From NCBI RefSeq assembly GCF_019645875.1, contig NZ_CP081000.1, positions 5,392,417 through 5,456,416 on the forward strand: 64,000 nt of DNA, given 5' to 3'. Below the pieces are notes generated by a model. It was not told where the DNA came from. It saw only the letters and a list, made by a program, of their open reading frames with translations, and did not search any database. The position numbers and the translations under genes are program-made. Each line of letters begins with the position of its first letter. Within the stretch, counting starts at the first letter, position 1. Source of the stretch: Mycolicibacterium senegalense (GTDB taxonomy: Bacteria; Actinomycetota; Actinomycetes; Mycobacteriales; Mycobacteriaceae). This document shows, piece after piece, positions 9,651 through 18,534 of this stretch.

Positions 9651-10594
9651 CGGGTGGCCTCCAGAAACGCGTCACGTAGTGAGGTCGACCGGACCTCGAT
9701 ATCGGCCTCGCCCAGTCCCACTCGCTGCAACTCGGCGCTGAGCCTGCCGAGAGCGGACGCCGATGCCGACTCGAGTGCCGTGGTCAGCGCGGTGTCGCTC
9801 GTGCGTTCCACGGCATAGCCGGTCGCGGACAACCCCTGCGCGGCAGTATCGGGTATCGGTGTGCCCGACGAGATCGCCGCGACGAATCCATGGCTTCTGG
9901 TGAATTCCTGGGTCGATCCGGAGGCGACCAACCTGCCGTCTTTGATGATTCCGACTTCGTCGGCCAGCGAGACCGCTTCGTCCATGTCGTGGGTGGTCAA
10001 CACCACCGTGCGGCCCTGCGAGCGCAGGGATCGGATGGCGTTCCACACCTCTTGCTTGCCCTCGATGTCGAGGCCGCTGGACGGCTCGTCGAGGAACAGC
10101 ATCTTCGGGTCGTGCGCCACCGCCAGCGCCACGTCGACGCGGCGGCGCATGCCACCCGACAACGCCCCGACCTTGCGGGTGAGGTACTTGCCCAGGCCGA
10201 ACTGCTCGACGAGTTCGTCCTCCCGTATGCGCCTTTCGGACTTCGGCCAGCCGGCCATCGCAAGGCTCATGCGGATCTGTTCGACCGGTGACATCCACAG
10301 GTCGAGTGCGACCTCCTGCAGGGCCACGCCGATGAGCGGCCGTAACTGATCGGTTTCTGCGACAGGGATGCCGAGCACTTCCAAGCGGCCGCTGGTCGGC
10401 GCGAGCAGCGTCGTGGCCATGCGGATGGTGGTGGTCTTGCCGGCACCGTTGCGGCCGAGCAGGCAGTAGACCACGCCGCGGGGTACCGTCAGGCTGAGTC
10501 CGTCGACGGCACTGGTCTGCGCACCCGGATACGACTTGGTCACGTCGTCCGCGAGCAAGGCCGGCGACGAATGGTCTTGATTGTCTTCAGACAT
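9647..10594 (-). CDS. ABC transporter ATPase (DrrA-like)
   Basis: This 315-residue ATPase has Walker A GRNGAGKT (47-54), the ABC signature LSGGM (145-149), Walker B MLFLDEP (165-171) and a C-terminal extension of about 90 residues, as in DrrA-type drug and lipid exporters. It is the energy subunit for the overlapping permease. It follows the lipoprotein gene after seven bases. Confidence 0.92.
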   Translation of the reverse strand: MSEDNQDHSSPALLADDVTKSYPGAQTSAVDGLSLTVPRGVVYCLLGRNGAGKTTTIRMATTLLAPTSGRLEVLGIPVAETDQLRPLIGVALQEVALDLWMSPVEQIRMSLAMAGWPKSERRIREDELVEQFGLGKYLTRKVGALSGGMRRRVDVALAVAHDPKMLFLDEPSSGLDIEGKQEVWNAIRSLRSQGRTVVLTTHDMDEAVSLADEVGIIKDGRLVASGSTQEFTRSHGFVAAISSGTPIPDTAAQGLSATGYAVERTSDTALTTALESASASALGRLSAELQRVGLGEADIEVRSTSLRDAFLEATR

Positions 10595-10601
10595 GGGCCG
10601 T

Positions 10602-11354
10602 TCAATCTCCGACTCTGGGTAGGACGTGGCGTTCCAGCTCTTCGGTCAGATGGATGCCCTGCGCGGTCAGGTCCACCTTGAGTTCGGTGTAGAGCGGGAA
10701 ACTGCCGCCCTTGGGCGTCTCGTTGACCTGGTGGATCGTTCCGGTGCTCACCCCGGTCACGTCGAGATCGACCACGGTGCGCACCAGTTCGACAGGCTTA
10801 CCGCGCCAGGTGCTGTTCCGAGTACCTTCTGAACGCACGCTTCCGCGCACCGCCGCGCCGCCGCCGCAGGAACCGGTCAGTTCACGCGGTTCCCCGGTAT
10901 CTCCCAGGTCGATTCCACCGTCCACTGCGCATTCCAGGGAGACGCGTGAGTCGAGCGGGTTGACGATCGTGATCGCATCGAGAGTGGCGGCTCCGGCCTC
11001 GTCGGACCCGGTGGAGACGATGCCGGTCTCATACGGGAAACGGTCGCCGGAGTAGTACTGCTCGACCTGCACCTCACCACGCCGCGGTCCCGGGCCGATG
11101 GTCAGTACACCCGAAGTGGGAAGCGGTGTCTGCTCGTCGAGGTAGGTGACCGAGCCCGAAATCTCCAACGGGTAACTCCCGAAAGGTGATCCGGCGCGGG
11201 GTTCGGCCGCAGGGTCGGCCGCAGGGTCGGGATACTTCAGCAGCTCGTAGGCGTGCCCCACCGGCTTTCCGGCCTCTTCGTTCACCGGTGCGCAGCCGGC
11301 CAGCAAGCCGGACCCGAGCAAACCTGCCCCGGCCGCCGCGAGAATCCGCCTCAC
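10602..11354 (-). CDS. Lipoprotein of unknown function
   Basis: This 250-residue protein has a signal peptide and a lipobox LLAGC with the modified cysteine at residue 21. I do not recognise a family for the mature part. The GTG at 11354 overlaps the SRPBCC stop (GTGA). Its place between lipid-biosynthetic genes and an exporter suggests a surface lipid-binding or handover role, which is inference only. Confidence 0.8.
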   Translation of the reverse strand: MRRILAAAGAGLLGSGLLAGCAPVNEEAGKPVGHAYELLKYPDPAADPAAEPRAGSPFGSYPLEISGSVTYLDEQTPLPTSGVLTIGPGPRRGEVQVEQYYSGDRFPYETGIVSTGSDEAGAATLDAITIVNPLDSRVSLECAVDGGIDLGDTGEPRELTGSCGGGAAVRGSVRSEGTRNSTWRGKPVELVRTVVDLDVTGVSTGTIHQVNETPKGGSFPLYTELKVDLTAQGIHLTEELERHVLPRVGD

Positions 11355-11857
11355 CTCGCCGCGCCCGCACCGGTCAAGGTCCGGCTCAGCCTGCGGTGCC
11401 GGTGGGTGAAGAAGGCCGACAGAACGCGGCTCATCACCTTGCCCCAGCCGGGGATCAGGCCCATCGGTGCCTGCGGGGCCAGCGTGATCTCGTCGGTGAC
11501 GACGGTCTTGTCCCCCAACGGTTTCAGGGTACGGTGATGAACCCAGATCCGCATTCCGGTCATGATGGACTCTTCCCGGAACATGCGGCCGGGATCGATC
11601 TTGGCGATGGTGATGTCGTCGAAGCCGAACGGCAGGATGCCGAACAGCAGCAGGAAGCTCTTGCCGATGCGGGTACCCGGGGTGACGTCGGCGATCGACC
11701 GCCCCCGGAACTGGCGTGGCATGGTCATCTTGAGATAAGGACCCATCTCGTCGTTGATGCCCTCCTGGGTGGTTACCCGGTCCCACACGAGGTCGACGGG
11801 ACAGTCGATCTCGCTGACCTTTCGGAAGACGTGCTCTTGCGTGTGAATGGATCGCAT
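11351..11857 (-). CDS. SRPBCC-fold (START/polyketide cyclase-like) protein
   Basis: This 168-residue protein begins with the pattern of SRPBCC proteins (HVFRKVSEIDCPVDLVWD) and ends in a basic helix. Such folds bind lipids or other hydrophobic ligands, and some catalyse cyclisation. The ATG at 11857 has a ribosome binding site (GAGGAACACC) right after the preceding stop, so the longer frame from 11956 is rejected. It may bind an acyl intermediate of the pathway. Confidence 0.82.
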   Translation of the reverse strand: MRSIHTQEHVFRKVSEIDCPVDLVWDRVTTQEGINDEMGPYLKMTMPRQFRGRSIADVTPGTRIGKSFLLLFGILPFGFDDITIAKIDPGRMFREESIMTGMRIWVHHRTLKPLGDKTVVTDEITLAPQAPMGLIPGWGKVMSRVLSAFFTHRHRRLSRTLTGAGAAR

Positions 11858-11870
11858 CTTGGGTGTTCCT

Positions 11871-12530
11871 CTAATTGCTGGACGGTAGAAGGGTTCTGGT
11901 GGCATCGGTGATGAAGGATCCGCTGATGTCAACGACGGCCGGAACGCTGTCGGCACCGATGTAGTCCGGCATGATCTCGCCGATCTGGTGGATGCGGGTC
12001 GACAACAGCTGGCTGTACCACTCGAACAGCGGAACCACGAGCGCCACGGTGACGTAGTCGACGCCGTCGGCGGACAGGCTGCCGAAGAATGCCTGCCAGA
12101 TCTGCTCGATCATGCCCACGCGCCGGTGTTTCTTGAGCACGCCCTGGGTCGCGAGTTCGGCGATCTGCTCAGGCGCGATGTCGTCGAAGAACGAATTCCA
12201 CTCGGGGTACAGGTAATTCCGGGCGGGTCGGCCGGACGCTGCATAGTTGCGGCCGTCGCGCAATGTGCTGAAGCTGTCCAGGCCGAGTTGGGCATCGGCA
12301 CGCAGGCCTCGCAGCACACCGACCGGTTCGCCGGAATCCTCGCGCAATCCCACGAAGATCTCCGATGACCTTTCCCACTGCCGGTAGTGCACCATTTCGC
12401 CGGCTGCGATGTCCGCCTCGCTCGCGTAGTCGTTCTCCAAGCCGAAGATGGTGTACTCGACGCGCTTCGCCCAACCGAACCGTTCGTCATCTGGCCGCAC
12501 GTGGTCGACCCGCAACAATCTGGTGTTCAT
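11871..12530 (-). CDS. FeeM/acyl-homoserine-lactone-synthase-like N-acyltransferase
   Basis: This 219-residue protein looks like the GNAT-fold group of FeeM and LuxI-like N-acyl synthases: an N-terminal V..DDERFGWAKRVEYTIFG segment, a central VGVLRGL strand, and a helical part ending in MIEQIWQAFFGSL before the last strands. FeeM-type enzymes take an acyl chain from an ACP and join it to an amine. The neighbouring ACP, acyl-AMP ligase and diamine genes supply both substrates. I recognise the group by pattern only; an ordinary GNAT is the alternative. It overlaps the decarboxylase as ATGA. Confidence 0.65.
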   Translation of the reverse strand: MNTRLLRVDHVRPDDERFGWAKRVEYTIFGLENDYASEADIAAGEMVHYRQWERSSEIFVGLREDSGEPVGVLRGLRADAQLGLDSFSTLRDGRNYAASGRPARNYLYPEWNSFFDDIAPEQIAELATQGVLKKHRRVGMIEQIWQAFFGSLSADGVDYVTVALVVPLFEWYSQLLSTRIHQIGEIMPDYIGADSVPAVVDISGSFITDATRTLLPSSN

Positions 12531-14029
12531 GCGGTGGTGAATTCCCTTCCCCGGGCACGCAGGAACTGTCGTCCCTCAGCGGCGATGGCGGCGATCACGT
12601 CAGCGGCGTCCTCGGGACTGACCAGCGGGTTGACGAAGGTGAGTTTGAGCGCCTGACTGCCTGCCGCGGTCGACCGGCCGAGCACCGCACGACCTGTTTG
12701 GGCCAGGGCCGTTCGGATGGCCTGGTTGGCTTCGTCGCATTCGGCATCGGACAGATCCGGATGCTGCCAACGTACGACGACGGTGTTGGTGGTGACGGGT
12801 GCCAGCAGTGCCAGGCGTGGGTGATCGGACACCGCGGACCCGGCCGCAGCCGCAGCCGCACAGGTGGCGTCGATCATCTTCCCCACCCGCTGCCTACCCA
12901 GTGCCCGCAATGTCACGAACACCTTGAGAGCGTCGAACCGACGGGTGGTCTGCAGCGACTTCCCGACGAGGTTGACCACGTCTTCGGCCGAATCCTGCAC
13001 AGGATTCAGGTAATCGGCGTGGTCGGCCAGTATGTCGAAGGATTCCCCCTGTCGCACCAGAAGTGCGCTACAGCTGATCGCCTGAAACAGCAGCTTGTGG
13101 AAGTCGATGGCGATGGAGTCGGCGTGTTCGATCCCGCGCAGCAGCTCACGATGGGTGGCACTGAACGCCAGGCAACCGCCTGCGCAGGCGTCGACGTGGG
13201 TCCAGATACCGTGCTGCCGGGCGATCGTGATCGCCTCCGGCAGCGGATCGATCGCGCCGAAGTCGGTGGTGCCGGCGGTGAGCACGAGCGCCATGATCGG
13301 TGTGCCGGCATCGACCGCCCGATCGATGCTGTCCCTGAGCGCGTCGGCACGCATGCGGCCGGCCGCATCGGTCGCCACTTCGATCACCGCGCCCGACAGC
13401 CCAAGAATCCGCAGCGCCTGCCGCACCGAGAAGTGGGTCTGACGAGTACACAACACCCGCCAGGATCCGGCCCCTGCCGGCAGACCCGCAGTCAGGTCGG
13501 ACCCAAACTTCGCCCGGGCGAACAGGTCTCGGGCCATCATCAGCGCCTGCAGGTTGGATTGCGTTCCGCCGCTGGTGAACGTTCCGTCGGCGTCATCGCC
13601 GTATCCGAGCGCTGCGCACAGGTCGCGGATGACCTTCTGCTCGATGGCGGTGGCCGCCGGCGCCTGGTCGAAGGAGTCCAGCGACTGGTTGAAGGCACTG
13701 ACCAGGATCTCGGCCGCCAGTGACGACACCGTCGGAGGGCAGTGCAGATGCGCCAGATAGCCGGGATGGGTCACGACGGCAGAGCGTCCGGACAGCAGGC
13801 CGGCGGCCTCACCCAGCGCACGCGGCAGTCCGATTCCCGATGGCACGTCGAGGCTGAACTCCTCGACCGCCCGGTCCAACTCTGCGTAACCGGATACCAG
13901 TCCCGGACTCGCCGGATCGCGCAGCTCGGTCCCGGACCAGATGGCCGCCAGGGTCAGAGCTTCGCGATACCCGGCCAGCCCGCCGGGTGTGAGAAAGTCG
14001 CCCGCGAACGGACTCTCGTCGAGTGTCAC
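12527..14029 (-). CDS. ddc: L-2,4-diaminobutyrate decarboxylase-like PLP enzyme
   Basis: This 500-residue group II PLP decarboxylase has SGGTQSNL (153-160), the HVDA aspartate (280) and the PLP lysine in SIAIDFHK (312). The segment SLQTTRRFDALK is typical of diaminobutyrate decarboxylases and their siderophore-pathway relatives. Paired with the overlapping diaminobutyrate aminotransferase it would give 1,3-diaminopropane from aspartate semialdehyde. A related substrate cannot be excluded. The GTG start overlaps the aminotransferase stop (GTGA). Confidence 0.85.
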   Translation of the reverse strand: MTLDESPFAGDFLTPGGLAGYREALTLAAIWSGTELRDPASPGLVSGYAELDRAVEEFSLDVPSGIGLPRALGEAAGLLSGRSAVVTHPGYLAHLHCPPTVSSLAAEILVSAFNQSLDSFDQAPAATAIEQKVIRDLCAALGYGDDADGTFTSGGTQSNLQALMMARDLFARAKFGSDLTAGLPAGAGSWRVLCTRQTHFSVRQALRILGLSGAVIEVATDAAGRMRADALRDSIDRAVDAGTPIMALVLTAGTTDFGAIDPLPEAITIARQHGIWTHVDACAGGCLAFSATHRELLRGIEHADSIAIDFHKLLFQAISCSALLVRQGESFDILADHADYLNPVQDSAEDVVNLVGKSLQTTRRFDALKVFVTLRALGRQRVGKMIDATCAAAAAAGSAVSDHPRLALLAPVTTNTVVVRWQHPDLSDAECDEANQAIRTALAQTGRAVLGRSTAAGSQALKLTFVNPLVSPEDAADVIAAIAAEGRQFLRARGREFTTA

Positions 14030-15354
14030 TGTGCCCCCATCAGGACGCTGTCTGCCGGCCGTTGCCGCTGGACCTGTCGCACCGCGGCGTCGAAGGCCGT
14101 GAGCGCAGCAGCCATGTCGACTTCGTCGATGGTCAGCGGCGGCAGGAAGCGCACCACGTTCCCGTACTGTCCGCCGGTCTCGACGATCAGGCCGTGCTGC
14201 AGGCAGGCCAGCTGGATGCGTTGCGCCAGTTCAGCATCGGGGGCCGCCGCGCCGTGTTGCCCCGTAACCATCGGGTCGACGATCTCGGCCGCCAGCATCA
14301 AACCGGCACCACGCACGTCGCCCACGACCTCTGACTGCGCCGCAACCGATTTCAAACCATCAAGGAACGCTGCGCCCGTCGCCTGGACGCGGTCGGACAA
14401 CCGCGTCTCGACAGCGAACCTGATCACCGCGCCGGCGGCGGCGAACGCCATCGCATTTCCGCGGAACGTGCCCGTGAACGCCCCGGGCTCCCACACGTCA
14501 TAGCGGTCCCGGATCACCAGTACGGCGATGGGAAGTCCAGACCCCAAGCCTTTCGAGATCACCATCATGTCGGGTTCGACATCGCAGCGCTGGAACGCCC
14601 AGGCCGGCCCGGTGCGGAACATCCCCGCCTGGACCTCGTCGGCGATCAGCGGAACATCGAGGCGGGTTGCCGTGTCTCGCAACGCCTTACCCCAACGGGA
14701 CGGCGCGGGGATCACTCCGCCCTCCCCGAGCACGAACTCCGCCAGGACCGAGGCCGGTGCGGTGATGCCCGAGTGTGGCCGGGCCAGGTTCTCGACAGCG
14801 GCGATCGCGAGGTCCACTCCACGCTCTCCCCCGACCCCGAAGGGGCACCGGTAGTCCTGGGGATATGGCAGGAAGGTGGCGTGCGGCGCCAGCACTACGG
14901 GTTGGCGCCGCAGGCCGCCGCCGGAACTGGCTGCCCGGGCGGCCCGGGTGCAGCCGTGGAAGCCGCCTTGCACGCCGATGTGTTCACGTCCACCGGTGGC
15001 GACCTCGGCGAGCATCAGGGCTGCCTCGACGGCACTGGCACCGCTCGGCGAGCACAGGTGCACGCGGCCTTCCCGCGCCAGCCCCGGCGGCAGGATGGAC
15101 AGCAGATCTTCGACGAATCGTTCCCTGGTCGGGGTGTGGAAGTCCAGGGACTGCCACGGTTCTCCCGATTCGAGAGTCTTGATCACCGCCTCGCGGACAA
15201 CGGGGTGGTTCCAGCCCAGAGACATCGCCCCGGCCGCGGCCAGACAGTCGACGTACCAGCGGCCGTCGGCGTCACGCAGCCGGGCACCGGCCGCCTCGAT
15301 CGGCCTGATCGGAAGCCGCCGGGAGTAGGTCGCCGCCGATGATTCCCGCATCAC
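14026..15354 (-). CDS. dat: Diaminobutyrate-2-oxoglutarate aminotransferase-like enzyme
   Basis: This class III PLP aminotransferase of about 442 residues has IADEVQAGMFRTG (237-249), the PLP lysine in ISKGLGSGLP (268), and the EPGAFTGTFRGNAMAF motif characteristic of diaminobutyrate and EctB aminotransferases. It should convert aspartate 4-semialdehyde and glutamate to L-2,4-diaminobutyrate. No ectoine synthase (ectC) or ectA gene is adjacent, so an ectoine operon is unlikely. The start is GTG at 15354, or the next codon, an ATG that shares one base with the desaturase stop. Confidence 0.87.
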   Translation of the reverse strand: MMRESSAATYSRRLPIRPIEAAGARLRDADGRWYVDCLAAAGAMSLGWNHPVVREAVIKTLESGEPWQSLDFHTPTRERFVEDLLSILPPGLAREGRVHLCSPSGASAVEAALMLAEVATGGREHIGVQGGFHGCTRAARAASSGGGLRRQPVVLAPHATFLPYPQDYRCPFGVGGERGVDLAIAAVENLARPHSGITAPASVLAEFVLGEGGVIPAPSRWGKALRDTATRLDVPLIADEVQAGMFRTGPAWAFQRCDVEPDMMVISKGLGSGLPIAVLVIRDRYDVWEPGAFTGTFRGNAMAFAAAGAVIRFAVETRLSDRVQATGAAFLDGLKSVAAQSEVVGDVRGAGLMLAAEIVDPMVTGQHGAAAPDAELAQRIQLACLQHGLIVETGGQYGNVVRFLPPLTIDEVDMAAALTAFDAAVRQVQRQRPADSVLMGAQ

Positions 15355-16412
15355 AGCGCCTCCCGCGGGTGGGTGAGAAGCCGTCTCAGGGAGGCCGTCA
15401 GCGACCGACCTTCGGTGGCCCAGAATCCGCCGTCACGCGGAATCGCCTCGGCCAGGCGACGGCGAGCCTTACCGAGCTGGTGGTAGGGCAGCTTCGGGAA
15501 CAGGTGGTGCACCGCGTGATAGCGCAGGCCGAGCGGTGCCCACAGTTCCCCGATGACCGGCATCGACGGATGGTCGATGGAATCGAGCACCTGCTCGGGA
15601 AACGTCATTCGCTCGTTGCGGCTCTCGTAGCGGTGCGCGGCCAGCACCCGGATCCAGTTGACGAACAGCACCGCCGCGACGATCAGGTAGGCCTCGGCGA
15701 GCCGGTTCGGTGAATACACCCCGCCAACCAGCAGTGCCAGCATCGCCACCAGGTAGGCGAAGCAGGCGATTTCCTGCACCAACCAGGATCGGGGGATGCG
15801 CCCTTCGGGCAGTTTGCGGACGAAGTCCGCGTCGATCATCAGCGCCGACGCCCGAGTCAGGACATAGGACCGAATCGGCGGGACCAACCAGGACAGCGGC
15901 GCCAACACCAGAAACCTCAGCACGAAGACGAGCGGACCGAGCAACGCGGTGAACGGCAACGTGATCACCCGCCAGCGCGGTTCGGTCGCATACGGGACGT
16001 ACTCACCGTCCTCGGTGGTTCCGTAGGTGCGCGAGCCGTGATGATCCTGGTGGAACTCGTAGGTGAATTGCGGTACCAGCAAGGGGATTCCGCACACCAG
16101 ATGCCATACGACCGAGAACCTGCGCAGCTCTTCGGGGGCGTGCACGATCTCGTGGACGAACAGCACCGCGCGGTAGAACGCCAGGGCGGCGATCAGCATG
16201 CAACCGATTCCGAGCGGTGAGAGCAGTCGGTCGGCCGGACACAACAGGAACGCGGTGTAGCCGATCACCACGCACGCGGTGAGATCGACCCAATAGATCC
16301 AGCGGCGTCGCTCGGTCAGGTCCGCGATCAGCGACCGCGCATCGGCCATCGATATGCCGAGCACGTCCTTGGAGCCCGTCCCTGCCGCTGTCCGGCGGGT
16401 ATCAGTGTTCAT
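15351..16412 (-). CDS. Membrane fatty acid desaturase
   Basis: This 353-residue membrane protein has the histidine boxes of the fatty acid desaturase/hydroxylase family: HEIVH (87-91), HQDHH (121-125) and YHAVHHLFPKLPYH near residues 298-311, with paired membrane segments between them. Such di-iron enzymes introduce a double bond or hydroxyl group into a lipid chain. In this operon it would modify the acyl part of the product. The ATG overlaps the epimerase stop (ATGA). Confidence 0.88.
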   Translation of the reverse strand: MNTDTRRTAAGTGSKDVLGISMADARSLIADLTERRRWIYWVDLTACVVIGYTAFLLCPADRLLSPLGIGCMLIAALAFYRAVLFVHEIVHAPEELRRFSVVWHLVCGIPLLVPQFTYEFHQDHHGSRTYGTTEDGEYVPYATEPRWRVITLPFTALLGPLVFVLRFLVLAPLSWLVPPIRSYVLTRASALMIDADFVRKLPEGRIPRSWLVQEIACFAYLVAMLALLVGGVYSPNRLAEAYLIVAAVLFVNWIRVLAAHRYESRNERMTFPEQVLDSIDHPSMPVIGELWAPLGLRYHAVHHLFPKLPYHQLGKARRRLAEAIPRDGGFWATEGRSLTASLRRLLTHPREAL

Positions 16413-17389
16413 CGGATGAACTCCGTAATCAACTCTGCGGCGGACATTCTCGGCATTCCGAGCTCCCGCTCGGCTTTGCCCGAGGCGTAGTACACGTGTC
16501 GTCCCATCAACTCGACGTTCTCGGGCACCAGCGCGTCGTCATACCGGGGGTTCCCGATCAGGTCACGTATCACCCGGTTCCCCGCCCCGGCGGTCCGGAA
16601 CAGCCCCATGGGCAGGGGCCGGACGCGATGGCTCCGCCCGACGGCTTCGACCAGCAGTTCGGCGATCCGCCGATACGTCAGGTTGACGCTGGACAGGATG
16701 TACCGCTCACCGGATCCGCCCTTGACCATCGCGGCGGTGGTGCCGGCGACGAAGTCCCGGGCTGAGCAGACCGCTGTCCCGCCGGGGGGCACGCCGCGCA
16801 GCAGCCCTCGCCGAGCGGCGGTCACCAGCGCCTGCCAGGATCGCGGCGGCCCGGCTGCCGGCGCGAAAACCGCTGCCGGATTCACCACCACGACGTCGAG
16901 CCCGCGCTCTCCGAAGTCGAGCATCACGCGCTCGCCGGCCCGTTTGGTGGCGGCGTACACGTTGTCGAGCACCGAATCCCTGACGTCGAACTGCTCGTCG
17001 GCAACCACACCATCGGGGGGATATCCGATGGCCGCCGTCGACGACACGTGTACGACTCGCCGGACCCCGAGGCGCAGCGCGCTCTGTGCCACGTGATAGG
17101 TGCCCAGCACGTTGGTGTTCCAGATGGTGTGGGCCAGGCGCGAATTCGGCGAAGCTATGCCGGCGAGGTGATACACCTGCGAGATGCCCCGCATGGCCGC
17201 ATGGACACTGGCCGCATCGGTGATGTCGGCACGGACCACCTCGGCGGCGCCGCCCAAACCCCCCGGCTGGGCCGCACCGTCGTCTGGTCCGGTCATGACG
17301 GTGACCGCTTCACCGTTGCGAATCAGCTCGGCGACCAGCGCACTGCCCAGGTACCCAGCTCCTCCCGTGACGAGGATTCGGCCGCTCAT
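16409..17389 (-). CDS. NAD-dependent epimerase/dehydratase (extended SDR)
   Basis: This 326-residue extended short-chain dehydrogenase has the nucleotide-binding motif TGGAGYLG (8-15) and the catalytic pair Y145/K149 in YAATK. It is of the type that acts on sugar nucleotides, sterols or acyl chains (3-beta-HSD-like); the substrate is not evident. The ATG shares a base with the preceding stop (TGATG), which favours this start over the longer frame. Confidence 0.85.
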   Translation of the reverse strand: MSGRILVTGGAGYLGSALVAELIRNGEAVTVMTGPDDGAAQPGGLGGAAEVVRADITDAASVHAAMRGISQVYHLAGIASPNSRLAHTIWNTNVLGTYHVAQSALRLGVRRVVHVSSTAAIGYPPDGVVADEQFDVRDSVLDNVYAATKRAGERVMLDFGERGLDVVVVNPAAVFAPAAGPPRSWQALVTAARRGLLRGVPPGGTAVCSARDFVAGTTAAMVKGGSGERYILSSVNLTYRRIAELLVEAVGRSHRVRPLPMGLFRTAGAGNRVIRDLIGNPRYDDALVPENVELMGRHVYYASGKAERELGMPRMSAAELITEFIR

Positions 17390-18534
17390 CACAGCACCTT
17401 CTGGTAAACGCGGTGCCGTTTGTCCGGCTCGGTCTTCATCTGGGCGGCAAGAGAGTTCGACCACACATTCTCTTCGTGCACCCATGTCGTCGCCACCGAG
17501 GAATACCCGCTGCCGGTGCTTGCCCTGACGATCTCGCCGGCCAGGATCCGGCCGATACCCGCCCCGAACCGGGTTTCGGACGCACCGATCAGGACGACGA
17601 CGGCGGTGTCGACGCCGCGGATCCGGCCCCGGCGTTTGGCCGCGATGCGCATCAGCATCGACGGGGTGAGCCGGCCGGACTGCCCGGCGATCTCGTTCAC
17701 GTCGGGCAGCATCAACAAGAACCCGACGGGAGCATCGTCCGCCTCGACGATCCGGACGATTCGGGGATCGATCAGGGGCCGCATCTGTTCGGCCATCCCG
17801 GCGAACACCGCCTTGCTCAGCGGGACGTTCTCGGGATGGCGGGCGAAGGAATCGTTGTAGAGGCCGCGAAGAGTCTCCAGTTCGTTGTCGAAATCCTTCA
17901 TCCGAACGGACCGCACCGTCGCGCCCTGTGCGGCCATCACCGCATCGGCACGTTTGACGAGCCGTTGCTGGATGGCATTGTGAGCCCCGGTGTTCCAGCG
18001 GTAGGAGGTACTGTCGAATTTCTTTCGGTACCCGGCCGACTCGACGAGCCGCAGGTAATACGGCGGGTTGTAGGGCTGCATAAGGGTCGGCGGGGTGTCG
18101 TACCCCTCGGCAAGCAGGCCGACTTCCTCACGTGTCGAGTAGCTGTAGGGCCCGATCATCCTGCCCATGCCACGGCGGCGCGCCCAGTTCTCCGCCGTTT
18201 CCAGCAGTGCACCGGCCACGTCTTGTTGATCGGCACTTTCGAAATGCCCGAAGAAGCCACAGTCGCCGTAGCGCTTGACGTACTCGGAGTCGATACTGGC
18301 CGAAATCCGCCCGACGGGTCTTTCACCCTGGTAGGCAATGAAGTTGGCGACTTCGACCTCGCGGTGCAGCGCGTTCTTCCTGGCGTCGATCTTGGTCCGC
18401 ATGCCGCGGCGCAGCACCGGCCGCCACCGGGCATCGCCGCGGTAGAGGGCCCATGGAAGGTCCACGAACCTCCTGGCTTCCGCGTGCGAGGTGACCTCAC
18501 GGACGTCCAGCGACGTCTTCAGATCACTTGGCAC
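17389..18534 (-). CDS. GNAT-like acyltransferase, long form
   Basis: This 381-residue soluble protein has features of a long GNAT-related family: an N-terminal FVDLPWALYRGD..W.P..R segment, a VGRISASID strand and a Y..KKFDSTSYRW region, followed by a second mixed domain. Members often sit in biosynthetic operons with PLP enzymes. It could acylate the second amine of the diamine product or a hydroxyl group. The GTG start overlaps the upstream gene by 11 bases. The family assignment is by pattern and the function is uncertain. Confidence 0.65.
   Translation of the reverse strand: MPSDLKTSLDVREVTSHAEARRFVDLPWALYRGDARWRPVLRRGMRTKIDARKNALHREVEVANFIAYQGERPVGRISASIDSEYVKRYGDCGFFGHFESADQQDVAGALLETAENWARRRGMGRMIGPYSYSTREEVGLLAEGYDTPPTLMQPYNPPYYLRLVESAGYRKKFDSTSYRWNTGAHNAIQQRLVKRADAVMAAQGATVRSVRMKDFDNELETLRGLYNDSFARHPENVPLSKAVFAGMAEQMRPLIDPRIVRIVEADDAPVGFLLMLPDVNEIAGQSGRLTPSMLMRIAAKRRGRIRGVDTAVVVLIGASETRFGAGIGRILAGEIVRASTGSGYSSVATTWVHEENVWSNSLAAQMKTEPDKRHRVYQKVL

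Noticed and set aside
14026-15354. Ectoine biosynthesis (ectB)
   Set aside because: The aminotransferase fits EctB-like enzymes, but ectA and ectC are absent and a diaminobutyrate decarboxylase follows.
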